The translations under genes were made by a program, and so were the position numbers. The notes beneath the pieces are model-generated. The model was not told where the DNA came from and made no database searches. It worked only from the letters and a program-made list of their open reading frames with translations. Of a stretch of DNA of 13,110 nucleotides, positions 1-8,433 are shown one piece after another. Origin of the DNA: Bacteroidota bacterium (GTDB taxonomy: Bacteria > Bacteroidota > Bacteroidia > Bacteroidales > F082); NCBI GenBank assembly GCA_002686705.1, contig NYYH01000040.1, forward strand, positions 17,283-30,392, read 5' to 3'. Every line of letters starts with the position of its first letter. Positions within the stretch are counted from its first letter, which is position 1.

Positions 1-744
1 GTTTCAAAAATTGCCACCAATGAAGCCAAACCTAATGGCGAACTATATATACCTCATAAAAATGTAATGCCATTTCTGTTTCCCCTGTCAATAAGAAAAA
101 TACCTATGATAGGAAAACAAAGCTACCGACTTTTGCGATCTATGGGTGTATCTACAATTCGTACCCTCAGCATGATACCACCGGAGATGATAATACAGGT
201 AATGGGTAAAAATGGTATTTCAGTCTGGAAAAAAGCCAATGGCATAGACAATACACCTGTAGTACAATATTCTGAACGCAAGTCTATTAGTACCGAACGA
301 ACTTTTGACAAAGACACCATAGATATAAAAAAACTAAAAAATCTGCTCATTTCAATGGTGGAAAAAATTTCTTTTGAACTACGAAAAAAACAAAAACTAA
401 CAGGATGTATCACTGTTAAGATACGTTACTCAAATTTTGATACCCATACTCTGCAAAAACACCTCCCCTACACTTCGTTCGATCATGTACTAATGCAAAC
501 AGCTCTGGAATTATTTCAACGATTGTACACAAGAAGAATGCTGATAAGGTTAATTGGAGTACGTTTCAGCCATTTGGTTGGAGGCAGCCAGCAATTAGAT
601 CTTTTTGATAACAAACCCGAGATGATAGACCTTTATCAGGCTATGGATAGCATAAGGTTAAGATATGGAAATAAAGCGGTGAGAAGAGCGGTGGGAGTCA
701 AAAATCAGGAGGCAAAAGTCAAGAGACGGGAAATGAAAGTCTAG
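1..744 (+). CDS. dinB: DNA polymerase IV-type Y-family polymerase, C-terminal part (5' end outside window)
   Basis: The frame is open from base 1, so the gene starts upstream; 247 residues are visible. They begin with VSKIATNEAKPNG, a signature of the DinB/Pol IV palm. Next come the thumb with a helix-hairpin-helix region (IRKIPMIGKQSYRLLRSMGV, a variant of the usual 'GIGKVT..KL..LGI' block) and the little-finger domain, starting around YSERKSISTERTF. Near the C-terminus QLDLF (bases 592-606) matches the beta-clamp-binding consensus QLxLF. The catalytic carboxylates lie outside the window, so activity cannot be judged. The family performs error-prone translesion synthesis. The stop is followed after 23 bases by a dnaE-type gene on the same strand, which suggests an operon and a joint role in induced mutagenesis. 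A LexA-type box, if there is one, would lie upstream of the window. ImuB-like proteins are an alternative, but the clamp motif and overall fit favour DinB. Confidence 0.9.
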   Translation, partial: VSKIATNEAKPNGELYIPHKNVMPFLFPLSIRKIPMIGKQSYRLLRSMGVSTIRTLSMIPPEMIIQVMGKNGISVWKKANGIDNTPVVQYSERKSISTERTFDKDTIDIKKLKNLLISMVEKISFELRKKQKLTGCITVKIRYSNFDTHTLQKHLPYTSFDHVLMQTALELFQRLYTRRMLIRLIGVRFSHLVGGSQQLDLFDNKPEMIDLYQAMDSIRLRYGNKAVRRAVGVKNQEAKVKRREMKV

Positions 745-767
745 AAAAGACAACAACTTCTAATACC

Positions 768-3707
768 ATGTACCTAAACTCTCACTCATATTACAGTCTT
801 CGCTATGGCACTTATTCTATTGATGCTTTGGTGGAAGAAGCCTTAAAGAGAAAAATAGAAGCTATGGTTTTGACCGATATCAACAATTCATCAGGGATGA
901 TTGATTTTGTGAAGATTTGCAAGGTACATGGAGTCAAACCTATAGGCGGAATGGAGTTCAGAAATAATGACGAGTTACTTTTTACAGGCATTGCCCGCAA
1001 CAACAACGGCTTTAGAGAGCTTAACGAATATATGAGTGCAATTAATCTTAAAGAGAAAAAATATACTTCATTGGCTCCGGAATTCAATGCTGTGTACATC
1101 ATCTATCCTTTTGGCAACACAATTGGCCACAGATTAAAAAATAACGAATTCATCGGCGTAAAGCCATCACAAATTCACAAACTATTAACCCTAAGCAAAA
1201 GGAAACTAACAAAAATGGTGATTCAGCAGCCTGTTACTTTTAGTGATAAAAAAACATGGTATCTTCACAAAAACCTGCGTGCCATCAACCATAATATTCT
1301 TCTTAGTCAGCTAACACCCCATATGTATGCTCCACAAGATGAGGTATTTATTCCTGAAGCTGACATCATTACAGCTTTTGAACAATACCCACAGATTATT
1401 AAAAACACACAAGATATTATCGCTGATTGTGAAATTGATTTCGACTACGACAGCAGTAAAAACAAGCAAACTTTTACAGGCAGCCGCTATGATGATAAAA
1501 TACTGTTAGAAAAGCTGGCCTATGATGGCATGCAATATCGCTATGGAAAACACAACAAGCATGCATTAAAAAGAGTTACCGGCGAACTTGAAATCATTGA
1601 CAAGCTCGGGTTTTCATCTTATTTCTTAATAACCTGGGATGTTATCCGCTATTCTTTATCACGCGGATTTTACCACGTTGGCCGCGGTAGTGGTGCTAAC
1701 AGTGTTGTTGCTTACTGTTTAAAAATAACAGATGTAGATCCTATCGAACTGAATCTGTATTTTGAGCGTTTTATCAATCCCAAACGCAGCTCCCCTCCAG
1801 ATTTCGACATCGATTACTCATGGAAAGACAGGGCAGAAGTGCAGGACTATATTTTTAAGCGATACAGGCAAAAGCATACTGCATTTTTAGGCACATCGGT
1901 TACTTTTAAGGGTAAATCTATTTATCGTGAGCTGGGAAAAGTACATGGCCTTCCCAAATCAGAGATCGATGTACTGACCAGAAATCCTGCAATCGAAAAG
2001 AGTAAAAACCATATTACAAGGCACATACATAAGATAGCCACAATGATGACTGATTTCCCGAACATGCGTAGTATTCATGCCGGAGGGATTCTCATTTCCG
2101 AAGAACCAATTACATGCTATACAGCCCTGGATTTGCCCCCAAAGGGTTTTCCAACTACCCAGTGGGATATGTATGTAGCCGAGGAGATCGGTTTCGAAAA
2201 ACTTGACATACTGAGCCAGCGTGGCATAGGGCACATTAAGGATGCAGCTGAGATAATACGTAATAACCGAGGTATTAACATTGATGTACATAAGGTAGAG
2301 AAATTTAAAAATGACACCAAGGTTAAAGCACAACTTAAAAAAGCCGAAACAAACGGATGCTTCTATATAGAAAGTCCAGCAACAAGGGGGTTACTTAAAA
2401 AACTTAAGTGCGACAATTACCTTACCCTGGTTGCTGCCAGTTCGATAATACGTCCCGGAGTAGCTAAATCAGGTATGATGCGCGAATACATTTACCGTTT
2501 CCATAACCCTGACAGTTTTGAACATATCCACCCGGTGATGAAAGAACAGCTGGGAGAAACATACGGCGTGATGGTTTACCAGGAAGATGTGCTTAAGGTA
2601 TGTCATCATTTTGCCGGCCTCGATTTATCCGATGCCGATGTGTTACGCAGAGCGATGAGTGGTAAATACAGAGGAAAGCGTGAATTTCAACGCATTGTAG
2701 AAAAATTTTTTAGCAATTGTAAAGAAAGGGGCTACCCCGATGAGATAACAAATGAGGTTTGGCGCCAGATCGAAAGCTTTGCAGGCTACTCATTCTCAAA
2801 AGCACACTCAGCGTCATACGCTGTTGAAAGTTTCCAGAGCCTGTATCTAAAAGCACACTACCCACTCGAATTCCAGGTAGCAGTGATAAACAATTTTGGA
2901 GGATTCTATCATTCGTGGGTTTATTTTAACGAAGCAAAACGTCAGGGAGGAAATCTTCACCTGCCTTGTGTGAATAATAGTGACTTTAACACCAATATCA
3001 CGGGCAATAACATTTACATCGGACTGGTACATATTTCAAAACTCGAAAACAAACTGGCAAATGCCATTGTTGATGAGCGTACTCACAATGGAAAGTACAC
3101 TGGTCTTGAGAATTTCATACAGCGTATCAGGCCCGGAATTGAGCAATTGCTTCTACTGGTTAAGGTTAATGCATTACGTTTTACAGATAAACCAAAATCG
3201 CAGTTACTATGGGAATCCCATCTATTACAAAAAACCAACAAACAGCTTCCAAAAGCAGTTCGTCTGTTCGAAAGCCGTGGCAAACAATATGAACTTCCAA
3301 CACTTATGCATAATAAGTTAGAAGATGCTTATGACGAAATAGAGTTGCTGGGATTTCCCGTCAGCACAACATTTTTTAATATGCTAAAAACAGATTTCAG
3401 AGGTGAGATAAGAGCATGTGAACTAGATAATATGATTGGGAAAAGAGCACGAATGATTGGGCTATTGGTTACCATCAAGTATGTAAAAACTGTGAAAAAG
3501 GAAATGATGCACTTTGGTACTTTTTTAGATGACCAAGGTGAGTTCTTCGATACTACACATTTCCCTGATTCACTTAAAAGATATCCTTTCAGAGGACATG
3601 GTGTTTATCTTATACTGGGCAAAGTTGTTACCGAATTTGGCTATGCAAGTATTGAAGTGGAAAAGCTTGCGAAGTTGCCTTTGCAAGGCGATCCACGTGA
3701 AGAATAA
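768..3707 (+). CDS. dnaE: DNA polymerase III alpha subunit-type polymerase (short, secondary DnaE)
   Basis: The product is a 979-residue C-family polymerase, shorter than replicative DnaE (about 1,100-1,200). Domains in order: PHP (about 1-215), palm/fingers (about 240-700), helix-hairpin-helix region (about 745-790) and OB fold (about 890-970). The chain stops there, leaving no room for the tau-binding C-terminal domain. The palm contains GRGSGANSVVAYCLKITD (305-322) and PDFDIDYSWKDR with likely metal ligands D347 and D349. The third aspartate is D480 in FEKLDILSQRG. YGVMVYQEDVLKV (599-611) and FAGYSFSKAHSASYA (671-685) are further polymerase blocks. In the PHP domain LNSHSYYS replaces the usual HxH and LTDINN replaces TDHGN, so metal-dependent proofreading is probably lost. 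Starting 23 bases after dinB on the same strand, it is probably a DnaE2-like partner in lesion bypass. Replicative use cannot be excluded from this window alone. Confidence 0.93.
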   Translation: MYLNSHSYYSLRYGTYSIDALVEEALKRKIEAMVLTDINNSSGMIDFVKICKVHGVKPIGGMEFRNNDELLFTGIARNNNGFRELNEYMSAINLKEKKYTSLAPEFNAVYIIYPFGNTIGHRLKNNEFIGVKPSQIHKLLTLSKRKLTKMVIQQPVTFSDKKTWYLHKNLRAINHNILLSQLTPHMYAPQDEVFIPEADIITAFEQYPQIIKNTQDIIADCEIDFDYDSSKNKQTFTGSRYDDKILLEKLAYDGMQYRYGKHNKHALKRVTGELEIIDKLGFSSYFLITWDVIRYSLSRGFYHVGRGSGANSVVAYCLKITDVDPIELNLYFERFINPKRSSPPDFDIDYSWKDRAEVQDYIFKRYRQKHTAFLGTSVTFKGKSIYRELGKVHGLPKSEIDVLTRNPAIEKSKNHITRHIHKIATMMTDFPNMRSIHAGGILISEEPITCYTALDLPPKGFPTTQWDMYVAEEIGFEKLDILSQRGIGHIKDAAEIIRNNRGINIDVHKVEKFKNDTKVKAQLKKAETNGCFYIESPATRGLLKKLKCDNYLTLVAASSIIRPGVAKSGMMREYIYRFHNPDSFEHIHPVMKEQLGETYGVMVYQEDVLKVCHHFAGLDLSDADVLRRAMSGKYRGKREFQRIVEKFFSNCKERGYPDEITNEVWRQIESFAGYSFSKAHSASYAVESFQSLYLKAHYPLEFQVAVINNFGGFYHSWVYFNEAKRQGGNLHLPCVNNSDFNTNITGNNIYIGLVHISKLENKLANAIVDERTHNGKYTGLENFIQRIRPGIEQLLLLVKVNALRFTDKPKSQLLWESHLLQKTNKQLPKAVRLFESRGKQYELPTLMHNKLEDAYDEIELLGFPVSTTFFNMLKTDFRGEIRACELDNMIGKRARMIGLLVTIKYVKTVKKEMMHFGTFLDDQGEFFDTTHFPDSLKRYPFRGHGVYLILGKVVTEFGYASIEVEKLAKLPLQGDPREE

Positions 3708-3724
3708 TTAAATTCGATAAACAC

Positions 3725-3757
3725 TTGCAGCATATATTAAACTTATTTATAAATTTG
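3725..3757 (+). promoter_or_regulatory. Bacteroidota-type promoter for the TPP-riboswitch transcript
   Basis: TAAATTTG at 3750-3757 fits the -7 consensus TAnnTTTG exactly. A TTG at 3725-3727 lies 22 bases upstream and could be the -33 element, slightly further than the usual 19-21. Transcription would start near 3761-3765, directly before the riboswitch aptamer, which supports the assignment. Confidence 0.6.
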
Positions 3758-3765
3758 TACCTAAT

Positions 3766-3850
3766 TACCAATAGGGGTGCCTCAAAACAAGGGCTGAGAT
3801 CATACCCTCTGAACCTGATCCGGATAATGCCGGTGTAGGAAAAGAGATTA
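3766..3850 (+). promoter_or_regulatory. TPP riboswitch (THI element)
   Basis: The conserved blocks of the thiamin pyrophosphate aptamer occur in order and with normal spacing: GGGGTGC (3774-3780), GGGCTGAGATCATACCC (3791-3807), then GAACCTGATCCGG (3811-3823), ATAATG (3824-3829) and CCGGTGTAGGA (3830-3840). P2 can form from GGGGT and ACCC, and P5 from CCGG and CCGG. The outer P1 helix is weak and its edges are uncertain. The element lies between a good promoter and the start of a TonB-dependent receptor gene, so high TPP should lower receptor expression. THI elements ahead of outer-membrane receptor genes are known in Bacteroidota. Confidence 0.95.
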
Positions 3851-3872
3851 CAACCCATTAGGCTTTCTTCTA

Positions 3873-3898
3873 TTGATTTATAAATGTTATAAAATCAA
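3873..3898 (+). promoter_or_regulatory. Hairpin before the receptor start codon, possible expression platform
   Basis: TTGATTTATA (3873-3882) pairs with TATAAAATCAA (3888-3898) with one bulged base and a five-base loop. It ends seven bases before the ATG at 3906, where it could hide the ribosome landing site. There is no U-run after it, so control of translation is more likely than termination. Whether it switches with the aptamer is inference. Confidence 0.4.
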
Positions 3899-3905
3899 CA
3901 GAATT

Positions 3906-6314
3906 ATGCAAAAAAATTATTTATTATTCATCGTTATGGCATTTCTACCTTTAGTTATGAATGCCCAAAATACAGTGTCGGGTAAAGTTACTAATAGTAG
4001 TAACGGATTACCTTTATCAGGTGCACATATCATTGTTCTGGACACAAAGTTCTCTGCTATATCAGATGCTAATGGTTATTATCTAATAACTGGGTTATCA
4101 TTTGACACATACACACTTAAGGCTTCGTACATTGGTTTTGAATCTCGCACAATTGAATTAAATGTTAATAAAAATATTGAACAAAACGTTGCCTTACATC
4201 CATCTGTAGTAATGAGTGATGAGGTTATAATTACTGCGATCAGAGCCACTGATGAATCACCAATAACATATAAAATTATGGATCAAGCTGAAATTGCAGA
4301 GAAGAATTCAGGTAAAGACCTCCCCTATATACTTAACTCAACTCCATCCACAGTGGTTTCTTCGGATGCAGGAGCTGGTATAGGTTATACCGGGCTTAGG
4401 ATAAGAGGGACAGACCTGACAGGTATAAACGTTACCCTAAATGGTGTACCTGTTAATGACGGAGAATCTCATAGTGTATATTTTGTTGACCTACCTGATC
4501 TTGCATCATCCATTAACGATGTCCAGGTACAGCGAGGTGTTGGTACTTCGACAAACGGAGCTGCTTCATTTGGTGCCAGTATTAACATTAAGACTGGAGA
4601 TAATAATCCCGATCCACACGCGGAGTTCAGCAGTTATTTTGGTTCTTTTAATACTAAGAATTATAGCTTATCTTTTGGTTCTGGATTATTAAACGATAAG
4701 TGGAATATTTCAGGTAGAGTTTCATCCATTAAATCAGATGGTTACGTTGACCGCGCTTCATCAAATCTTAAATCAGCATATTTTTCAGGTTCGTATTATG
4801 GGAAAAAAGATATTCTCAAAGCAATTGTATTATTAGGCGATGAAAAAACATACCAATCGTGGTACGGAGTTCCAAAGGATAGTTTGAAAACAAACAGGAC
4901 TTATAATCCTGCCGGTGAGATTTATGACAACGAAGGTAATTTTATGGGGTATTATGATAACCAAACTGACAATTATATTCAAAATTATTATCAATTGCAT
5001 TATGCTCATCAATTTAATAATAAACTAAATATTGTCTCAACTGCTTTTCTCACAACGGGTAAGGGTTATTACGAAAGTTATAAGAACGACGAAGAGTTTA
5101 CCAGTTATGGTTTGAATGATACAATTATTGGAAATGATACTATTACCAACACAAACCTTATTCAACAAAAGTGGCTGGATAATAAGTTCTATGGAATTAA
5201 TCTGGCAGCAAATTATACTTCTGGCAAATTAAAGTTGAACATTGGAGGTGGCTGGAGTTATTATGATGGAGATCATTATGGAAAAATTGTATGGGCTCAG
5301 ATTGCTACTTTAGGACTATATGACAGAAACTGGTATTTCAACACGGGAACTAAATCAGATTTTAATCTTTTTGCAAAAGCAAACTTCAAACTAAGTGATA
5401 AAATAAATCTTTACGGAGATTTACAATACAGGGGCATTAATTACAAAATTAAGGGCACACATGATGATCTACAAGATCTCACGCAATCACACAAGTTCAA
5501 TTTCTTCAACCCAAAAGCTGGCATCTACTATAAGATTAATGATAAACAAAATCTATACTTATCTGTTGGGATAGCAAATCGTGAACCTAACCGATCAGTA
5601 TACAGAGATGCTGATACTTCCCAAAATATTTCCCCAGAGCGCCTTACTGATATAGAACTTGGTTATAGTTATACCAGAAAATCATTTTTGGTAGAAGCGA
5701 ACTTATATTATATGGATTATAAAGATCAGTTCGTTATGACTGGAAAAATAAACAATGTTGGTGATGCGATTATGACAAATGTACCCTCCAGTTATCGAGC
5801 AGGAATTGAGCTCATTGCAGGAATAAAATTTCTTAAAATAGTTGAGTGGCAATTAAATGCAACACTAAGTCAAAATAAGATTAAAGATTTTGTTTCTTAT
5901 GTTGATAACTGGTCGCCACCATGGGGCCAGATACAAGACACGATTGGTACTGCTGATATTTCATTTTCGCCGAATACAATACTGTCAAGCAACATTAGTG
6001 TAACTCCTCTTGAGAATCTAAAGCTAAGTTTATTCTCAAAATATGTAGGCAGGCAATACATTGATAATACATCAAATATGCAAAGGAGTCTCGACCCGTA
6101 TTTTGTTAACAACATAAGGATTAATTACACTATTGAAACAAGTTTCATAAAACAAATTGACTTCATGTTGACATTAAATAATATCTTCAATGAAAAGTAT
6201 GAAACAAACGCCTGGGTATATCGATATTATTCTGATGATGTGGAATATGAAATGAATGGCTATTTTCCTCAGGCAGAATTTAACTTTATGCTTGGAGTTA
6301 ACTTGAAATTCTAG
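3906..6314 (+). CDS. TonB-dependent outer-membrane receptor, probable thiamin (or precursor) uptake
   Basis: The product is an 802-residue outer-membrane receptor. I chose ATG 3906 over the in-frame TTG at 3873 because it gives a clean signal peptide (MQKNYLLFIVMAFLPLVMNA, cleaved before QNTVSG) and puts the TTG inside the leader hairpin. Order: carboxypeptidase-regulatory-like beta-sandwich (about 21-100, with SGKVTNSSNGLPLSGAHI and DANGYYLITGL), plug (about 105-230, with GLRIRGTDLTGINVTLNGVP and VQRGVGTSTNGAASFGASI), then a beta-barrel ending in LGVNLKF with the usual terminal Phe. It would take up a scarce ligand using TonB/ExbB/ExbD energy. The upstream TPP riboswitch points to thiamin, its phosphates or a precursor as ligand, as for known riboswitch-linked Bacteroides receptors. 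No PnuT-type inner-membrane transporter or thiamin kinase gene is adjacent, so import must be completed elsewhere. The receptor class is certain; the ligand is inferred from regulation. Confidence 0.92.
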   Translation: MQKNYLLFIVMAFLPLVMNAQNTVSGKVTNSSNGLPLSGAHIIVLDTKFSAISDANGYYLITGLSFDTYTLKASYIGFESRTIELNVNKNIEQNVALHPSVVMSDEVIITAIRATDESPITYKIMDQAEIAEKNSGKDLPYILNSTPSTVVSSDAGAGIGYTGLRIRGTDLTGINVTLNGVPVNDGESHSVYFVDLPDLASSINDVQVQRGVGTSTNGAASFGASINIKTGDNNPDPHAEFSSYFGSFNTKNYSLSFGSGLLNDKWNISGRVSSIKSDGYVDRASSNLKSAYFSGSYYGKKDILKAIVLLGDEKTYQSWYGVPKDSLKTNRTYNPAGEIYDNEGNFMGYYDNQTDNYIQNYYQLHYAHQFNNKLNIVSTAFLTTGKGYYESYKNDEEFTSYGLNDTIIGNDTITNTNLIQQKWLDNKFYGINLAANYTSGKLKLNIGGGWSYYDGDHYGKIVWAQIATLGLYDRNWYFNTGTKSDFNLFAKANFKLSDKINLYGDLQYRGINYKIKGTHDDLQDLTQSHKFNFFNPKAGIYYKINDKQNLYLSVGIANREPNRSVYRDADTSQNISPERLTDIELGYSYTRKSFLVEANLYYMDYKDQFVMTGKINNVGDAIMTNVPSSYRAGIELIAGIKFLKIVEWQLNATLSQNKIKDFVSYVDNWSPPWGQIQDTIGTADISFSPNTILSSNISVTPLENLKLSLFSKYVGRQYIDNTSNMQRSLDPYFVNNIRINYTIETSFIKQIDFMLTLNNIFNEKYETNAWVYRYYSDDVEYEMNGYFPQAEFNFMLGVNLKF

Positions 6315-6319
6315 CAAAA

Positions 6320-6339
6320 GTAATATGAACCAATATTAC
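6320..6339 (+). terminator. Weak hairpin after the receptor gene, possible terminator
   Basis: GTAATAT (6320-6326) and ATATTAC (6333-6339) form a perfect 7-base stem with a 6-base loop, starting 5 bases after the receptor stop codon. The stem is AT-rich and only a mixed, moderately T-rich stretch follows, so this is at best a weak terminator or a 3'-end stabilising hairpin. Confidence 0.3.
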
Positions 6340-6451
6340 CATAGTTATTGAATTTATGCGCTCAGCTTGAATGTCAATTATGATATGGTCTTAGAAAGCA
6401 AAAAGTAACTATATTGCAGTTGATAATTATATTACTTATAAAACATTATCT

Positions 6452-6970
6452 ATGGATTATTTTGATTTGATAAGAACAAGAGAAAGTGTAAGGGACTATA
6501 ACCCTAACAAACCAGTAGATAAAGATATTCTTCTAAAAATAGCCGATGCAGGACGAATCGCTCCTTCTGCATCTAACAAACAACCATGGAAATTTATTAT
6601 CGTTTCCTCAGATAATATGCTTGAGAAAGTTAGGCAATGTTATCCAAAGGACTGGTACAGAAATGCACCTCACATATTAGTTGTTATCGGTGACCGAGCA
6701 AAAGCATGGGTTAGAAGAACTGACGGATATAATTCAATTGAGACTGATCTCACAATCGCAATGGACCATATGATATTAGCGGCAGAAGCTGAAGGAGTTG
6801 CTACTTGCTGGATCGCTGCTTTTGATAATCAATTAATCCGCGATATACTGGAACTTAATGATGATGAAGTAATTTATAGCATCACACCCTTAGGCTACCC
6901 AAATGATGGTTACCATAAGAGAGATAATAAAATAAGAAAATCTCTTGAAGAAATTGTGGAATTTATCTAA
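6452..6970 (+). CDS. Nitroreductase family FMN-dependent oxidoreductase
   Basis: The product has 172 residues, the size of small NADPH/FMN nitroreductases. Motifs: RESVRDY (10-16), the N-terminal arginine/serine block that holds the FMN phosphate; SASNKQPWKF (39-48), the family's 'PSxxNxQPW' block; GVATCWIAAFD (115-125); and PLGYPND (146-152) near the C-terminus. It should be a cytosolic homodimer with FMN at the interface that uses NAD(P)H to reduce nitro compounds, quinones or flavin-like substrates; the physiological substrate cannot be read from sequence. It follows the receptor gene by 137 bases with a weak hairpin between, so co-transcription is uncertain. It converges on the aminotransferase gene, with only 28 bases between the stop codons and no clear terminator. 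I see no good TAnnTTTG element directly upstream. Confidence 0.9.
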   Translation: MDYFDLIRTRESVRDYNPNKPVDKDILLKIADAGRIAPSASNKQPWKFIIVSSDNMLEKVRQCYPKDWYRNAPHILVVIGDRAKAWVRRTDGYNSIETDLTIAMDHMILAAEAEGVATCWIAAFDNQLIRDILELNDDEVIYSITPLGYPNDGYHKRDNKIRKSLEEIVEFI

Positions 6971-6998
6971 TCGAAATATCAAACAATCTCATTTCAAA

Positions 6999-8207
6999 TT
7001 AGGTAAGTCTGTCTAGAGCAAGTTTAATTCTACTAACTGCTTCTGTTATAAGCTCTTTTGATGTGGCATAAGATATTCTAATACAATTTGGGTTACCAAA
7101 TGCCTCTCCTGGTACAAGTGCCACATGAGCCTGATTAAGTAAATACATACACAAATCAGTGCTGCTATGTATTGTATATTCTCCATAAGATTTACCAAAA
7201 TAAGAACTTACGTTAGGAAAAAGGTAAAAGGTACCACTAGGGATATTTATTTTAACTCCAGGAATAGATCTAAATAAATCAATCAATAAATCTCGCCTTT
7301 CTTTAAATGCCTCTACCATGTTTTTTAACTCCGTAGAAGTTTCGGGTACAGTTTTTACAGCTTCCATAGCTGCCATCTGTGAGATAGTTCCAGTACCAGA
7401 CGTATATTGTCCCTGTATCTTTGTGCATGCATCAGCTATGAACTGAGGTCCTGCTATATAACCAATTCTCCAACCTGTCATTGCCATTCCTTTTGAAACA
7501 CCATTTACAATAACAACCTGGTCTTTAATTTCATCAAAAGAAGCCAAACTTTCATGCTTTCCACTGAAGTTAATGTATTCATAAATCTCATCTGCTACAA
7601 TCAAAATATCAGGATACTTTGCAAAAACTCTTGCCAGTTCTTCAAGCTCTTCCCTTGCATAAACCGATCCAGTTGGATTGCTCGGAGAATTAAACAAAAA
7701 AGCTTTTGTTCTCTTTGTAATAGCTGCTTCCACATCCTCTGGTTTAACTTTAAAATCACTATCAATTCCAGCATCTATAATAACTGGTTTCCCACCTGAA
7801 AGTTTTACCATTTCAGGATATGAAACCCAATAAGGAGCCGGAATGATAACCTCATCACCCTCATTGAGAATACACATGAATACATTTATAAGTGAGTGCT
7901 TGGCTCCTGTTGAAACGACAATCTGACTTGGTTTGTAATCTAAATTATTGTCTCGCTTTAATTTTTGTGCAATAGCCTCTCTAAGTTCCATAAAACCAGG
8001 AACCGGAGGATAATGAGTGATATTATCATCAATAGCCTTTTTCCCGGCATCTTTTATTATTTGAGGTGTATCAAAATCGGGTTCGCCTAAACTCAATGTT
8101 ATAACGTCGACTCCCTTGTCCTTGAGCTCACGACTTAACCTCGTCATTTCTAAAGTTGCTGACACCGAGAGATTTAGTATCCTGTCTGATAATATACTTT
8201 TATCCAC
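6999..8207 (-). CDS. aspC: PLP-dependent class I aminotransferase, aspartate aminotransferase type
   Basis: The product is a 402-residue fold-type I enzyme of the prokaryotic (Thermus-like, Ib) aspartate aminotransferase group. Visible residues: SLGEPDFDTP (39-48); HYPPVPGFMELREAIA (65-80); NPTG with N177; ADEIYE with D206 and Y209, which bind the PLP ring; VSKGMAMTGWRIGY (237-250) with K239 as Schiff-base lysine; and R377 in NCIRISYATS, which should bind the substrate alpha-carboxylate. It would interconvert aspartate/2-oxoglutarate and oxaloacetate/glutamate in the cytosol. Related subfamilies accept prephenate or aromatic acids, so the exact substrate is less sure than the fold. The start codon is GTG (bases 8205-8207 read on the minus strand). 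No ATG fits nearby, and the N-terminus aligns well with the family from there. A TATATTTG -7 element lies 19 bases upstream. Confidence 0.93.
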   Translation of the reverse strand: MDKSILSDRILNLSVSATLEMTRLSRELKDKGVDVITLSLGEPDFDTPQIIKDAGKKAIDDNITHYPPVPGFMELREAIAQKLKRDNNLDYKPSQIVVSTGAKHSLINVFMCILNEGDEVIIPAPYWVSYPEMVKLSGGKPVIIDAGIDSDFKVKPEDVEAAITKRTKAFLFNSPSNPTGSVYAREELEELARVFAKYPDILIVADEIYEYINFSGKHESLASFDEIKDQVVIVNGVSKGMAMTGWRIGYIAGPQFIADACTKIQGQYTSGTGTISQMAAMEAVKTVPETSTELKNMVEAFKERRDLLIDLFRSIPGVKINIPSGTFYLFPNVSSYFGKSYGEYTIHSSTDLCMYLLNQAHVALVPGEAFGNPNCIRISYATSKELITEAVSRIKLALDRLT

Positions 8208-8433
8208 TTTTATAATTTTTAAGGAGCAAATATAATAACAAAAAGCAGAATTTAAAGCTGAAGAATATAAAATTATTTGCTAATGAAGCACTTTAAACAA
8301 ACATGCTAAATTTTGCATTAGTTAAAGTCAATACAAAAAATTGATACTCAGGAATAAGGAATAAGTAATTATTTACAGCTTAGCGTGAAAATTAGTTGTT
8401 ATTTTGTAACTGTGATATTTTAATCAAAGTAAT
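8208..8433. other. Divergent intergenic region with small inverted repeats
   Basis: This 226-base AT-rich region separates the leftward aminotransferase gene from the rightward membrane-protein gene. It holds the minus-strand -7 element listed separately. CTAATG (8280-8285) and CATTAG (8316-8321) form an inverted repeat, and an imperfect ATGCTAAA/TTTTGCAT hairpin lies between its arms at about 8303-8318. TTATTTTG at 8399-8406, one mismatch from TAnnTTTG and 27 bases before ATG 8434, is a weak plus-strand promoter candidate. No small gene is apparent. Confidence 0.4.
8227..8234 (-). promoter_or_regulatory. Bacteroidota -7 promoter element for the aminotransferase gene
   Basis: Read on the minus strand the bases are TATATTTG, an exact match to TAnnTTTG, with 19 bases between it and the GTG start codon. 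No clear TTG -33 element is present at the expected distance. The transcript would have a leader of only about a dozen bases. Confidence 0.45.

Noticed and set aside
123..413. Open frame on the minus strand inside dinB
   Set aside because: It lies opposite strongly recognisable Pol IV sequence and its translation resembles no family; it is a shadow frame.
1959..2333. 124-residue minus-strand open frame inside dnaE
   Set aside because: The sense strand here encodes conserved polymerase blocks, including the aspartate D480 region, and the antisense translation shows no domain.
6973..6995. GAAAT/ATTTC inverted repeat between the convergent nitroreductase and aminotransferase genes, as a two-way terminator
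   Set aside because: The stem is only five AT-rich pairs with a 13-base loop and no T-run; it is expected by chance in such DNA.
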